A stretch of 64,000 nt of DNA from Allobosea sp. CS1GBMeth4 (GCF_900185715.1 NZ_FYAS01000006.1:62001-126000), one strand, 5' to 3'. Shown: positions 44,472-54,535, numbered from the stretch's first letter. Made by a program: numbers and translations. The notes: generated by a model not told the origin, from the letters alone.

Positions 44472-44669
44472 GGGACGCTCCGTTGCGGAAGGGCGGGACA
44501 CCCCCGCTTCGCGCCCGGACCTTGCAGCCGCGCGACAGCGCCGTGACGCTTGCGTGACGCGCCGCCGTTCGGACGGCGCATCGCCCTCCTGCCAGCTGCT
44601 GTCACCAATCGCATCCCCGCCGCGCCGGGCCCTCTCGCTTCGGCCGCAAATCGCCCCCATATTGCCGCC

Positions 44670-47354
<2,685 letters not shown>

Positions 47355-47458
47355 CCAGTTCGCCGATCGCGCTTCGGAGCATTTATTGAGCCGGTACGGT
47401 TGCTTGGGCCCGCCGCTGATTGTCTGAACGCAACGGCGCCGCTGCGGCCTCAATCGGC

Positions 47459-47526
47459 GAGGGCAGGCCCTCATCCGGCGCTCCGCGCCACCTTCTCCCA
47501 TTCGGGAGAAGGTTGGGACGAGGTTC
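47459..47526. repeat. 68-bp inverted repeat, left copy
   Basis: Read on the minus strand this is the same as the right copy at 47956-48023 except for about 4 mismatches in 68 bases. It contains the inner hairpin CCTTCTCCCATTCGGGAGAA-type (stem CCTTCTCCC / GGGAGAAGG) and the GGCGCTCCGCGCC palindrome. The two copies face each other and flank the DUF559 gene. The core resembles elements near 62581-62729. Confidence 0.85.
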
Positions 47527-47587
47527 AGGTGATCCATTCCCAGCGAGGCCGTTGCGGTTGCAGCGCCCGCCGAGGCATCCTCGTCCG

Positions 47588-47926
47588 ATGACCAACGAGC
47601 AACGCAGCTTCGCCCGCAGGCTGCGCCGGCGCGCGACGCCGGCCGAGGAGGCTGCGTGGGAGCTGCTGCGTCATCGCCGGCTCGACGGCCTTCGGTTCCG
47701 GCGGCAGGTGCCGCTGCTCGGCTACACCGTCGATTTCGTCTGCATCGAGCGCCGGCTGATCGTCGAGCTGGACGGCGTCCAGCATGATCATGAGCGGGAT
47801 TACGACGCGGCACGGACGCAGGAGATCGAGCGGCACGGCTTCACCGTGCTGCGCTTCGCCAACCGGCAGGTGCTGGACGATCGCGACGAGTTCGTCGCAG
47901 CGATCAGGGCGGCGCTGAGGGTTTAG
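47588..47926 (+). CDS. DUF559 endonuclease-like protein
   Basis: 112 residues from ATG 47588. DUF559 shares the PD-(D/E)XK core with very short patch repair and restriction endonucleases: LRRRATPAEEAAWELLRHRRLDGLRFRRQVPL, then the catalytic acids in GYTVDFVCIERRLIVELDGVQH (Asp ... Glu-Leu-Asp) and the VLRFANRQVLDDRDEFVAAI end. The function is unknown; some relatives look like RNA- or DNA-cutting proteins linked to mobile elements. The gene is bracketed by a 68-bp inverted repeat on each side (47459-47526 and 47956-48023), which is unusual for a housekeeping gene. Confidence 0.85.
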   Translation: MTNEQRSFARRLRRRATPAEEAAWELLRHRRLDGLRFRRQVPLLGYTVDFVCIERRLIVELDGVQHDHERDYDAARTQEIERHGFTVLRFANRQVLDDRDEFVAAIRAALRV

Positions 47927-47955
47927 GCGGGCGAACCTGAGAGAGAGAGGCGCCG

Positions 47956-48023
47956 GAACCTCGACCCAGCCTTCTCCCGGATGGGAGAAGGTGGCGCGGA
48001 GCGCCGGATGAGGGCCCGCCCTC
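47956..48023. repeat. 68-bp inverted repeat, right copy
   Basis: Mirror of the left copy: starts GAACCTCGACCCAGCCTTCT and ends with GGATGAGGGCCCGCCCTC, with the CCTTCTCCC / GGGAGAAGG hairpin and the GGCGCGGAGCGCC palindrome. It begins 30 bp after the DUF559 stop. Confidence 0.85.
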
Positions 48024-48094
48024 ACCGCAGGAGGCGCAGCGGTGCCGCCGTGTTTCAGTAATCAGCGGCGGTCCCTCACCCCTGCCCCTCTCCA

Positions 48095-48159
48095 CTGATC
48101 TCGGGCCTGCCCGAGATCAGCTCTCAGAGTGATCGAAGTCGGGTAGACCCGACTTCGAT
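48095..48159. repeat. Two long hairpin repeats
   Basis: CTGATCTCGGGC / GCCCGAGATCAG (48095-48120, 12-bp arms, 2-base loop) and ATCGAAGTCGGGT / ACCCGACTTCGAT (48132-48159, 13-bp arms, 2-base loop) lie one after the other. They are bordered by CCCCTGCCCCTCTCC and GGGAGAGGGGTTCC, which can also pair, giving one large clover-like structure. Confidence 0.75.
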
Positions 48160-48169
48160 GCGGGAGAGG

Positions 48170-48714
48170 GGTTCCGTCGAGGTTCCAGCGCCCAACGGGG
48201 ATAGTTCGGCAACTTATCCCCGCCCTCCGAACCTCCCGTATACTCCCGGCCATCCCATCCCCGAGGGGCGGCCAACCGGAGGCATGCTGATTGGTGGGGT
48301 GGGTGCGGCGCCTGCGGGCGAGGGTTGCGCCTCGCTCCCGGGAGGCTTCGGGAACCGACCTGGGGACATTACGATCCCTGCGCGAGGAGCTCGCTAGATG
48401 AAGCGGCGGCGACCAGCCGGCGCGACGGCTCGAGGACGCGACGGCCTGAAGAAGGCTACTGGCGTCCGAGGGCCGCGCGGCGCGCCCGCCACCGGCTTCG
48501 CAGAAGCGCGGCCCGGAGCTTTCAAATCGCCGCCTGGCGGAGCGCCACGGGGCGTGCGGATGGTGGCTCAATCCATCCGCGCCGCGTCCTGGCTCACGGA
48601 TGCGGATCTCTACCAACGCGCCTCGCGGCGCTCCGCTGCCCCTCATCTGCACGACGCCCGCGGGATCAGCCTGCGGGCGGGGAAAAGCTTGGGCGCGGGA
48701 GGCACGACGCAGAA
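48170..48714. other. 545-bp unexplained segment, rich in hairpins
   Basis: No gene I can support. An ORF of 37 codons starts at 48284 (MLIGGVGAAPAGEGCAS) and stops at 48397, and a further ORF starts directly after the stop (TAG ATG) and continues to 48775; their composition is biased, the ribosome site is too close to the first ATG, and the minus strand is also open. The RNA would fold well: GCGAGG / CCTCGC near 48316-48332, TCCCG / CGGGA near 48339-48356 and GCGGATGG / CCATCCGC at 48556-48580. I checked by eye for RNase P, tmRNA and SRP RNA signatures and found none. It might be a structured RNA, a degenerate element or a conserved spacer. Confidence 0.4.
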
Positions 48715-48905
48715 CCCTTCTCCTGGAAGGAGAAGGGCAGGGATGAGGTGTTCGGGAGAGGAATCGCTAGCCTGAACCCGGCCGCGCGGTGGGCGCTCGC
48801 GGCGCTGGTCCAGCCGCCTACACCTCACCCCGACCCCTCTCCTTACAGGAGAGGGGATCCCGCGCCCTTCGCCCTTGGGGGACAGGGGGAGGCGAAGGGC
48901 GCGGG
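48715..48905. repeat. Palindromic repeats downstream of the unexplained segment
   Basis: CCCTTCTCCT / AGGAGAAGGG (48715-48737, 3-base spacer) is a member of the CCTTCTCC family. At 48835-48858 CCCCTCTCCT / AGGAGAGGGG repeats the pattern and a GCGCCCTTCGCC / GGCGAAGGGCGC pairing spans 48870-48905. With the pieces at 47459-48159 this makes about 1.4 kb of clustered repeats. Confidence 0.65.
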
Positions 48906-48912
48906 CGGCCGC

Positions 48913-49206
48913 TCAGAAGCGGTCGTAGCGATCATGCGCGCGCCGGCCATGGGCCGGGGCCCAGGGCGGCGGGCCGCCGCGACGGTAGCCATGGCCGTAA
49001 TCGTCGCGATAGCGGTGGCGGCGCTCATAGCGGTCGCGGCGCTCGAGATTGCGCTCGATCTCCCACATCCGGTGCTCGCGGGTGTGGCGGACATAGCTGG
49101 CCTCGAGCCTGTCGAGCGCGGCGGCGCCGCCGAAGGCCTCGCCGGCCGCTGCCGGCGTGGCGGCGGCGGCGAGCGCGAGGGCCGCGGCGATGAGAAACTT
49201 GCGCAT
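48913..49206 (-). CDS. Small secreted Arg/Tyr/His-rich protein
   Basis: 97 residues from ATG 49206, six bases after AAGGAG; the ATG at 49212 has no space for a ribosome site. MRKFLIAAALALAAAATPAAAG is a Sec signal. The mature part is basic and aromatic: RHTREHRMWEIERNLERRDRYERRHRYRDDYGHGYRRGGPPP (named here by its ends: RHTREH and YRRGG). Similar small proteins of unknown function are frequent in Hyphomicrobiales. Codon use and ribosome site support translation; the role is unknown. Confidence 0.6.
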   Translation of the reverse strand: MRKFLIAAALALAAAATPAAAGEAFGGAAALDRLEASYVRHTREHRMWEIERNLERRDRYERRHRYRDDYGHGYRRGGPPPWAPAHGRRAHDRYDRF

Positions 49207-49330
49207 GGACATCTCCTTTGGTTGTGGCGATTCAAGCGGACGCCGGGGGAACCCAGCCTGAACGGGATGGTCGGCTTGCGTTCATCTGCCGCGGTTCCGG
49301 GCGCCGTGCCGGCGCGCTAGGATTGTGGCC

Positions 49331-49759
49331 ATGACCGTGCCGGGCGACTTCCTCCGGGCCTCGCGTGACCTCGAGCGCTTCCTCGTCGACGCGCGCGACC
49401 AGCTCGGCCACGCCACGACGAACCAGAGCTGGCAATCGGTGCTCGCCGTCTTCGTCACCTTCCGGGCGCGGCTGAGCGTGGCGCAGACGGTCGCCTTCGC
49501 GCAGGCCCTGCCGGCGATCCTCGGCGCCATGTTCCTGCTCGGCTGGCGGCCGGGCGAGGCGCAAAAGCCCTTCGCCTCGCGCGCCGAGCTGGCGAAGGAG
49601 GCGATGGCGTTCCGTACCGATCACAGCATCCTCCCCGAGAGCGGCATCGCCGATGTCGCCGCCGCGCTCTGGCGCCATGTCGACCGCGACGCCTTCCGGC
49701 GCATGCTCGACGCGCTGCCGCCGGAGGCGCGGGCGTTCTGGGCGGTTCCGGACGGCTGA
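49331..49759 (+). CDS. DUF2267 family protein
   Basis: 142 residues from ATG 49331. The pattern FLVDARDQLGHATTNQSWQSVLAVFVTFRARLSVAQTVAFAQALPAILGAMFLLGW (read as helix-turn segments SWQSVLAVF, LSVAQTVAFAQALP) is the DUF2267 helical domain, with DVAAALWRHVDRDAFRRMLDALP at the C-terminus. The family is cytosolic and often stress-related. It is alone between intergenic gaps of 117 and 159 bp. Confidence 0.75.
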   Translation: MTVPGDFLRASRDLERFLVDARDQLGHATTNQSWQSVLAVFVTFRARLSVAQTVAFAQALPAILGAMFLLGWRPGEAQKPFASRAELAKEAMAFRTDHSILPESGIADVAAALWRHVDRDAFRRMLDALPPEARAFWAVPDG

Positions 49760-49918
49760 GCGGCTGCGACGCCGCTGGCGGCGGGACGGATGTCGGGCAT
49801 GGGCTGCTCCTGATCTGCGCCTGGGACAACGCAGCTCGGTGGCCGAGGTTCGCCGCGAACCTTTCCGGGCGTCTTGGCGTTGGATTGGCGAGGCTGGGAG
49901 ACGAGCAGGAGGGAGGCG

Positions 49919-50146
49919 ATGAACAGGCATCGCAAGACCCGGCGGCCGAGCGATGCGGATCTGCGCGGCAACCCGCTGATCGGCGCCTCGAAGGGCGCGA
50001 CCCGCGCCGGCGCGCGCGCCGAGGATTTCGAGGAGCTCGCCGGCGCCAACACGGTCGAGGGTGATCTCGAGAACGACGTCAACGCGCTCGGCGGCATCGG
50101 CAAGGCGGTGCTGCGCAACGGGCGCGGCGCCCCGAACAAGCGATAG
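49919..50146 (+). CDS. Small conserved hypothetical protein
   Basis: 75 residues from ATG 49919 (GGAGG two bases upstream, tight spacing). NRHRKTRRPSDADLRGNPLIGASKGATRAGA, then EDFEELAGANTVEGDLENDVNALGGI, a basic N-terminal half and an acidic C-terminal half. No family name known to me, but such proteins are common in Hyphomicrobiales. It is followed by another small protein gene after 9 bp, so the two form an operon. Confidence 0.65.
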   Translation: MNRHRKTRRPSDADLRGNPLIGASKGATRAGARAEDFEELAGANTVEGDLENDVNALGGIGKAVLRNGRGAPNKR

Positions 50147-50155
50147 GAGGCAGGC

Positions 50156-50362
50156 ATGGCACAGGCCGGCAGGAAGCTCGGACCGGGCACGCAGGGCAAG
50201 GGCGACGGCAGCGGCGCGATGAGCACGCGGCCGCAGGCGCTGCCCGACAACAAGGTGCTCTCGAACCGCGACAAGGCGCAGCACAACCGCGCCCGCGGCC
50301 AGGACGGCAAGTGGATCGAGAGCGAGCAGCGCTACGAGACCGAGCACAACCGGCGCTCGTGA
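50156..50362 (+). CDS. Small hydrophilic conserved protein
   Basis: 68 residues from ATG 50156 with AGGAGG 5 bases upstream. It is very hydrophilic and probably unfolded (GRKLGPGTQGKGDGSGAMST, DKAQHNRARGQDGKWIE, YETEHNRRS). It may be a small stress-related protein, as many Lys/Gly/Gln-rich ones are. Function unknown. Confidence 0.6.
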   Translation: MAQAGRKLGPGTQGKGDGSGAMSTRPQALPDNKVLSNRDKAQHNRARGQDGKWIESEQRYETEHNRRS

Positions 50363-50371
50363 GCGCGGCCG

Positions 50372-51082
50372 CTATTTCAGCGCGACGATCAGCATCAGGA
50401 AGGCGAGTACGATCAGGACCTGCTTCAGGCTCCAGTTGATCCGCCGGAGCTGCTCGGCGACCGGGTCCTCCGGGGGCTCGCCCTCGGGCGCATGATCCGG
50501 GTCGGCGGCCGCGCCCCGGCCGGGGCCGGGACCGGCCCGCCAGCTGATCGCGTGCACCCTGCCATGCGCCTGCGCTGCCCGGCCCTCGGCCTGCGGCGCG
50601 AGATGGAAGATCGGCTCGTCCTCGCCGGCGCCCTCGCGCAGCCAGAGATTGGTCGTCGCCGTGAAGGACAGGTGGCCGGCGCGGCCTTCGGCGAGGTCGC
50701 GCCGCAGCCCCGCGAACAGCGGCTGCGGCAGGAAGAGCTCGGCGGCGAGGCGTTCGTCGAGATCGCCCTGCGCTCCGGCGGGCAGGCTGAGCCGGAGCAG
50801 CGGCGCGCTCTCGCCTGGAAAGGCGCGGATGGTCAGCGCGAGCTCCTGCGACGGCCCCGCCTGGCCGATCCGGGCGAGCCGCGCGCCGTCCGGCCGGGCC
50901 TCGCCCTCGATCCGACCGGCATCGTGCAGCGCGCCGTCGCGCCACTCATGGCCCGCGACCGCGACCAGCCCCTCCGCCGCGAAGGCGAGCGGCCGCGCCG
51001 CGTCCTGGACATAGGCGCCGGCCACGCCCGGCAGCGTCATCCGCCCGTCCATGATGCCGGCGCTGTCCGTCCTGTCGCTCAT
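50372..51082 (-). CDS. Tail-anchored hypothetical protein
   Basis: 236 residues from ATG 51082. The body (LPGVAGAYVQDAARPLAFAAEGLVAVAGHEWRD to HLSFTATTNLWLREGAGEDEP; quoted by parts VAGHEWRD and HLSFTATTN) has a beta-rich look with no known domain. After a Pro/Glu-rich linker, LKQVLIVLAFLMLIVAL at the C-terminus is a single membrane helix, so the protein is likely tail-anchored with the body in the cytosol. Unknown function. Confidence 0.6.
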   Translation of the reverse strand: MSDRTDSAGIMDGRMTLPGVAGAYVQDAARPLAFAAEGLVAVAGHEWRDGALHDAGRIEGEARPDGARLARIGQAGPSQELALTIRAFPGESAPLLRLSLPAGAQGDLDERLAAELFLPQPLFAGLRRDLAEGRAGHLSFTATTNLWLREGAGEDEPIFHLAPQAEGRAAQAHGRVHAISWRAGPGPGRGAAADPDHAPEGEPPEDPVAEQLRRINWSLKQVLIVLAFLMLIVALK

Positions 51083-51258
51083 CCCGCCCCCGCCCTGAAT
51101 CGGTGGGGACGATAGCAGGTCGGCCCGGCGACGCCAGACGGGCACCCCGCTCCCGGCCGGGGTGGGAACGGGCTACGCCCGAAAAGAAAGTTTCCGCCCC
51201 CGGCGCCACCGCGAAAGCCTCTTCCCGAATCCGCTGTACTTTTAAAAGAACGTTTGGA

Positions 51259-51287
51259 TTGACATGCGGAACGCCTCGTCCTAGATT
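51259..51287 (+). promoter_or_regulatory. Promoter of the met operon
   Basis: TTGACA (51259-51264), then 17 bp, then TAGATT (51282-51287). This is the clearest sigma-70-type promoter in the window. Upstream, CTTTTAAAAG (51239-51248) is a palindrome that may bind a regulator. The start site would be near 51294, just before the riboswitch-like leader. The region 51083-51238 shows nothing else. Confidence 0.7.
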
Positions 51288-51310
51288 GGCTTCGTCATCG
51301 GCACGCCGAC

Positions 51311-51363
51311 GACCGCGGAGATTTGAGCGAGCAGCTTGCGCCGCGTCACCAAACGCTAAAGCG
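51311..51363 (+). promoter_or_regulatory. SAM-II (SAM-alpha) riboswitch candidate
   Basis: The RNA has the SAM-II order of elements: stem P1 CGCGG (51314-51318) with CCGCG (51341-51345), the loop GATTTGA (51320-51326), then GCTTGCG (51334-51340) and, after ACCAAA, CGCTAAAGCG (51354-51363) that pairs back as the pseudoknot arm. These conserved GATTTG, GCTTGC and GCTAAAG blocks are what I remember from the SAM-II family of Alphaproteobacteria. It lies about 20 bp downstream of the promoter and upstream of the met transporter genes, which suits S-adenosylmethionine sensing. A covariance-model search is the proper test. Confidence 0.7.
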
Positions 51364-51380
51364 CCACGACGTGGTCGTGG
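51364..51380 (+). promoter_or_regulatory. Hairpin between riboswitch and short ORF
   Basis: CCACGAC (51364-51370) and GTCGTGG (51374-51380) form a 7-bp stem with loop GTG, directly after the riboswitch. The ribosome site AGGAG of the short ORF follows at 51394-51398. It could belong to the switching structure. Confidence 0.5.
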
Positions 51381-51404
51381 GCTCCTGGATATGAGGAGAT
51401 GAAC

Positions 51405-51473
51405 ATGACCGGCTCCGTTCTCCGCCCTGTCGAACCGCTCCGCCGTTCGATGATGTGCTGTTGTCGCCGCTGA
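51405..51473 (+). CDS. Cysteine-rich leader peptide (…SMMCCCRR)
   Basis: 22 residues from ATG 51405, 6 bases after AGGAG (51394-51398); an in-frame ATG at 51399 would begin inside the ribosome site spacing. The peptide starts MTGSVLRPVEPLRR and ends SMMCCCRR, with three consecutive Cys codons (TGC TGT TGT) followed by two Arg codons and TGA. Leader peptides with runs of the amino acid that controls the operon are the hallmark of attenuation; polycysteine short ORFs are known to sense cysteine in mycobacteria. It lies between the SAM-II-like RNA and the met transporter genes. The function is inferred; nothing but position, ribosome site and sequence supports it. Confidence 0.65.
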   Translation: MTGSVLRPVEPLRRSMMCCCRR

Positions 51474-51525
51474 TCCAGCGCTGACGCCGTTTCCGGCATC
51501 ATTCCGACATCGCTACAGCACAGGG

Positions 51526-51540
51526 CGCCGCCACGCGGCG
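51526..51540 (+). promoter_or_regulatory. Candidate attenuator hairpin before the small protein gene
   Basis: CGCCGC (51526-51531), CAC, GCGGCG (51535-51540) forms a 6-bp hairpin ending 9 bp before the ATG at 51550. It could hide the ribosome region of the next gene and open when ribosomes stall on the Cys codons. No T-run is present. Confidence 0.4.
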
Positions 51541-51549
51541 AAGATCGTC

Positions 51550-51783
51550 ATGTCGTTCCAGTCCCAGATCACGCCGGCTCGCCAGGCCTATGTCATCGAG
51601 ATCGGCGAGACCCAGGCGGGCCTTGTCGCCCGCGGCGCCGACGAGCGCTTCTACACCTTCATCTCCGCTTCGGCGGCCTTCGACCGGCTCGAAGGCCAGC
51701 GCTTCGCGACGCCGGTCGCGGCCGAGCTGGCGGCGCGCCAGCTCGTCACCGCGCGGCGCCACGGCCTGCCGCTGGCAGCCTGA
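51550..51783 (+). CDS. Small conserved protein, first long gene of the met operon
   Basis: 77 residues. SFQSQITPARQAYVIEIGETQAGLVARGADERFYTFISASAAFDRLEGQRF is a compact alpha/beta domain (part quoted) with a C-terminal helix AAELAARQLVTARRH. No named family known to me. It is between the leader ORF and metN (53 bp), and similar small proteins may be linked to sulfur operons in this group, but this is not certain. Confidence 0.6.
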   Translation: MSFQSQITPARQAYVIEIGETQAGLVARGADERFYTFISASAAFDRLEGQRFATPVAAELAARQLVTARRHGLPLAA

Positions 51784-51836
51784 GGAGCCGGCGGCTCCCA
51801 ACCCGAACCGGTCCTGCCACACGCATTTTCGAGGAT

Positions 51837-52949
51837 ATGATGAACGCCCCCGTGAAGCCCGAGGCGCTGCGCGTCGACGGCCTCGTCACCGCACCGCCCG
51901 TCGATGCGCTCATCCGCTTCGAAGCGGTCGGCAAGACTTATCCCGGCCGCGACAGCCAGGAGCCGGTGACCGCGCTCGCCGGTGTCGACCTCGCTGTGCC
52001 GCGCGGCAGCATCGTCGGCGTGATCGGCCGCTCCGGCGCCGGCAAGTCGACGCTGATCCGTCTGGTCAACGGGCTGGAGCGCGCCACTTCCGGCCGCATC
52101 CTGATCGAGGGCGAGGAGGTCACCAGCCTGACCGAGGCCGGCTGGCGCGAGCGCCGGCGCTCGACCGGCATGGTCTTCCAGCATTTCAACCTGCTCTCCT
52201 CGCGCACCGTCTTCGACAATGTCGCGTTGCCGCTGGAGATCGCCGGTGTGCCCAGGGCGAAGATCGCGGCGCAGGTCGGCCGCCTGCTCGCGCTCGTCGG
52301 CCTCGCCGACAAGAGCGAGCGCTATCCGGCCGAGCTCTCCGGCGGCCAGAAGCAGCGTGTCGGCATCGCGCGCGCGCTCGCCACCGAGCCGAAGGTGCTG
52401 CTCTGCGACGAGGCGACCTCGGCGCTCGATCCCGAGACGACCCGTTCGATCCTCGCTTTGCTCAAGCAGGTCAATCGCGAGCTCGGCATCACCATCCTGC
52501 TGATCACCCACGAGATTCCCGTCATCAAGGAGATCTGCGACCGCGTCGCGGTGATCGAGGGCGGCCGCATCGTCGAGGAAGGCGAGACCTTCGCGGTGAT
52601 GACCCGGCCGCGCCATCCGACCACGGCGAGCTTCGTCGAGGCGGTGACCGGCGTCGAGATTCCCGAATACCTGGCCGGCCGCATCCATGAGCAGGCGCTC
52701 GCCGGCGACAGCGCCGTGCTGCGCATCGCCTTCACCGGCGGGAACGCGACGGCGCCGGTGATCAGCCGCCTCGCCACCGTGGTCGGCGTCGACGTCAACA
52801 TACTTGCCGGCCGCATCGACGCGATCGGCGACAAGCCCTTCGGCAGCCTGCTGGTCTCGGTGCCGGCGGGCGAGCCCGAGCTCGCCGCCGTCCTCGGTGC
52901 GCTGAAATCCCTCGATCTCAAGGCGGAGCTGGTCGGCCATGTCTCCTGA
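51837..52949 (+). CDS. metN: Methionine ABC importer ATPase
   Basis: 370 residues. One ABC cassette with Walker [19 protein letters not shown] near residue 65, MVFQHFNLLSSRTVFDN, LSGGQKQRVGIARAL and Walker B VLLCDEATSALDPE, then an extra C-terminal NIL domain (residues 285-365, VLRIAFTGGNATAPVISRL) that binds methionine and inhibits transport in MetN proteins. MetI starts before metN ends (11-bp overlap). It imports L- and D-methionine with MetI and MetQ. Regulated most likely by the SAM-II-like leader. D-methionine or S-compound import are both plausible. Confidence 0.95.
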   Translation: MMNAPVKPEALRVDGLVTAPPVDALIRFEAVGKTYPGRDSQEPVTALAGVDLAVPRGSIVGVIGRSGAGKSTLIRLVNGLERATSGRILIEGEEVTSLTEAGWRERRRSTGMVFQHFNLLSSRTVFDNVALPLEIAGVPRAKIAAQVGRLLALVGLADKSERYPAELSGGQKQRVGIARALATEPKVLLCDEATSALDPETTRSILALLKQVNRELGITILLITHEIPVIKEICDRVAVIEGGRIVEEGETFAVMTRPRHPTTASFVEAVTGVEIPEYLAGRIHEQALAGDSAVLRIAFTGGNATAPVISRLATVVGVDVNILAGRIDAIGDKPFGSLLVSVPAGEPELAAVLGALKSLDLKAELVGHVS

Positions 52950-53604
52950 ACTCATTCGACTGATCGTCGAGGCGACCGGCGATACGCTGCTGATGGTCGC
53001 CATCGCCGCCGGCCTCGGCACCGCGCTCGGCCTGCCGCTCGGCGTCTTCCTCGCCACCAGCAAGAAGGGCGAGCTCTTCGCGGCGCCCGTGGTCAACGCG
53101 GTGCTCGGTGCGCTGGTCAACGCGACGCGTTCGACGCCCTTCATCATCCTGGTCGTCGCGATCATCCCCTTCACCCGGCTGATCGCCGGGACCTCGATCG
53201 GCACCTTCGCCGCGACCGTGCCGTTGACCGTGGCCGCGACCCCCTTCATCGCCCGCCTGATCGAGGGCGCCATCCGCGAGGTCGATCAGGGCCTGGTCGA
53301 GGCGGCGCGCTCGATGGGCGCGACCCCGCTGCAGATCGTCCGCAAGGTGCTGGTGCCCGAGGCGCTGCCGGCGATCGTGCTCGGCCTGACCCTGGCGCTG
53401 GTCAGCCTGCTCGGCTTCTCGGCCATGGTCGGCGCGGTCGGCGGCGGCGGCTTGGGCGATCTCGGCATCCGCTACGGCTATCAGCGCTTCATGCCGGATG
53501 TGATGGCGATCGTCGTCGCCGTGCTGATCGTCCTCGTCCAGACGGTGCAGAGCGTCGGCGACCGCCTCTCGCGCCGCCTCAACAAGCGCCTGCGCCACGC
53601 CTGA
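52939..53604 (+). CDS. metI: Methionine ABC importer permease
   Basis: 221 residues, five membrane helices. TRSTPFIILVVAIIPFTRLIAGTSIGTFAATVP near residue 55-80 and the coupling loop AARSMGATPLQIVRKVLVPEALPAIVLGL near 120-150 are typical of MetI. The overlap of 11 bp with metN and the 45-bp gap to metQ make this a three-gene operon. It forms the transmembrane pore. Confidence 0.95.
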   Translation: MSPELIRLIVEATGDTLLMVAIAAGLGTALGLPLGVFLATSKKGELFAAPVVNAVLGALVNATRSTPFIILVVAIIPFTRLIAGTSIGTFAATVPLTVAATPFIARLIEGAIREVDQGLVEAARSMGATPLQIVRKVLVPEALPAIVLGLTLALVSLLGFSAMVGAVGGGGLGDLGIRYGYQRFMPDVMAIVVAVLIVLVQTVQSVGDRLSRRLNKRLRHA

Positions 53605-53649
53605 TCGATTTCCCCTTTCCAACCCGTTCAAGTTCACCAAGGAGCCATC

Positions 53650-54447
53650 ATGTCCACCCTCTTCAGCCGCCGCTTCGCGCTCGGCCTCGCCGCCTCGCTG
53701 GTCCTCGCCGGCCCGGCGCTCGCCCAGCAGAACCAGGTGATCCGCATCGGCGTCTCGCCCGGCCCGCATGCCGAGATCCTCGAAAAGGTGAAGCCGATCG
53801 CCGCCAGGAAGGGCCTCGACCTCAAGATCATCGAGTTCTCCGACTATGTCGTGCCGAACCAGGCGCTGGCCGCCGGCGAGCTCGAGGCGAACTCCTTCCA
53901 GAATCAGCCCTATCTCGACAACCAGGTGAAGGATCGCGGCTTCAAGCTGGTCAGCGTCGGCCTGACCGTGAACTTCCCGCTCGGCATCTATTCGTCGAAG
54001 TACAAGAGCTGGGCCGAGGTGCCGGATGGCGCGACCGTCGCGATCCAGAACGACCCGACCAATGGCGGCCGCTCGCTGCTGCTGCTGCAGGACAAGGGCG
54101 CGATCAAGCTCAAGGACGGCGTCGGCTTCAAGCCGAGCGTCGCCGACATCGTCAGCAACCCGAAGAAGCTGAAGATCATCGAGATCGAGGCCGCCCAGAC
54201 GCCGCGCTCGCTCGCCGACGTCGCCGCCGCCGCGATCAACACCAACTACGCCGTCGACGCCAAGATCGAGCCGACCTCGGCGATCCTGCGCGAGGATCCG
54301 AAGGGCCCCTATGTCAACCTGATCGCCGTGCGCGAGGCCGACAAGGACAAGCCCTGGGTCAAGGCGCTGCTCGATTCCTACCACACCCCCGAGGTCAAGG
54401 CCTTCGTCGCCGAGCGCTTCAAGGGCTCGGTCCTCGCCGGCTGGTAA
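53650..54447 (+). CDS. metQ: Methionine ABC importer binding protein
   Basis: 265 residues: a signal with RRFALGLAASLVLAGPALAQ (no lipobox Cys, so a soluble periplasmic protein), then the NlpA/MetQ pattern: IRIGVSPGPHAEILEKVKPIAA, IEFSDYVVPNQALAAGELEANSFQNQPYL, ATVAIQNDPTNGGRSLLLLQ and EIEAAQTPRSLADVAAAAIN. It binds methionine and delivers it to MetI-MetN. The operon ends in a very strong terminator at 54489-54517. Confidence 0.95.
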   Translation: MSTLFSRRFALGLAASLVLAGPALAQQNQVIRIGVSPGPHAEILEKVKPIAARKGLDLKIIEFSDYVVPNQALAAGELEANSFQNQPYLDNQVKDRGFKLVSVGLTVNFPLGIYSSKYKSWAEVPDGATVAIQNDPTNGGRSLLLLQDKGAIKLKDGVGFKPSVADIVSNPKKLKIIEIEAAQTPRSLADVAAAAINTNYAVDAKIEPTSAILREDPKGPYVNLIAVREADKDKPWVKALLDSYHTPEVKAFVAERFKGSVLAGW

Positions 54448-54488
54448 GGCTCCTCCCTCCCGGCTGGACGGTCCTGGTCGGGCACCTG

Positions 54489-54517
54489 CCCCGGAAGCGC
54501 GAGCTTCCGGGGTTTTT
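54489..54517 (+). terminator. Rho-independent terminator after metQ
   Basis: CCCCGGAAGC (54489-54498) and GCTTCCGGGG (54503-54512) with a GCGA loop form a perfect 10-bp stem, followed by TTTTT (54513-54517). Textbook terminator, 41 bp after the metQ stop. Confidence 0.92.
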
Positions 54518-54535
54518 CGTTTCAACCCTGCTCTT

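Noticed and set aside
48170..48714. Possible RNase P RNA, tmRNA or SRP RNA in the gene-free region
   Set aside because: The conserved cores (for example the SRP GGTCAGG and GGAAGGAAGCAGC type sequences, or the RNase P GAGGAAAGTCC) were not found; only generic stems are present.
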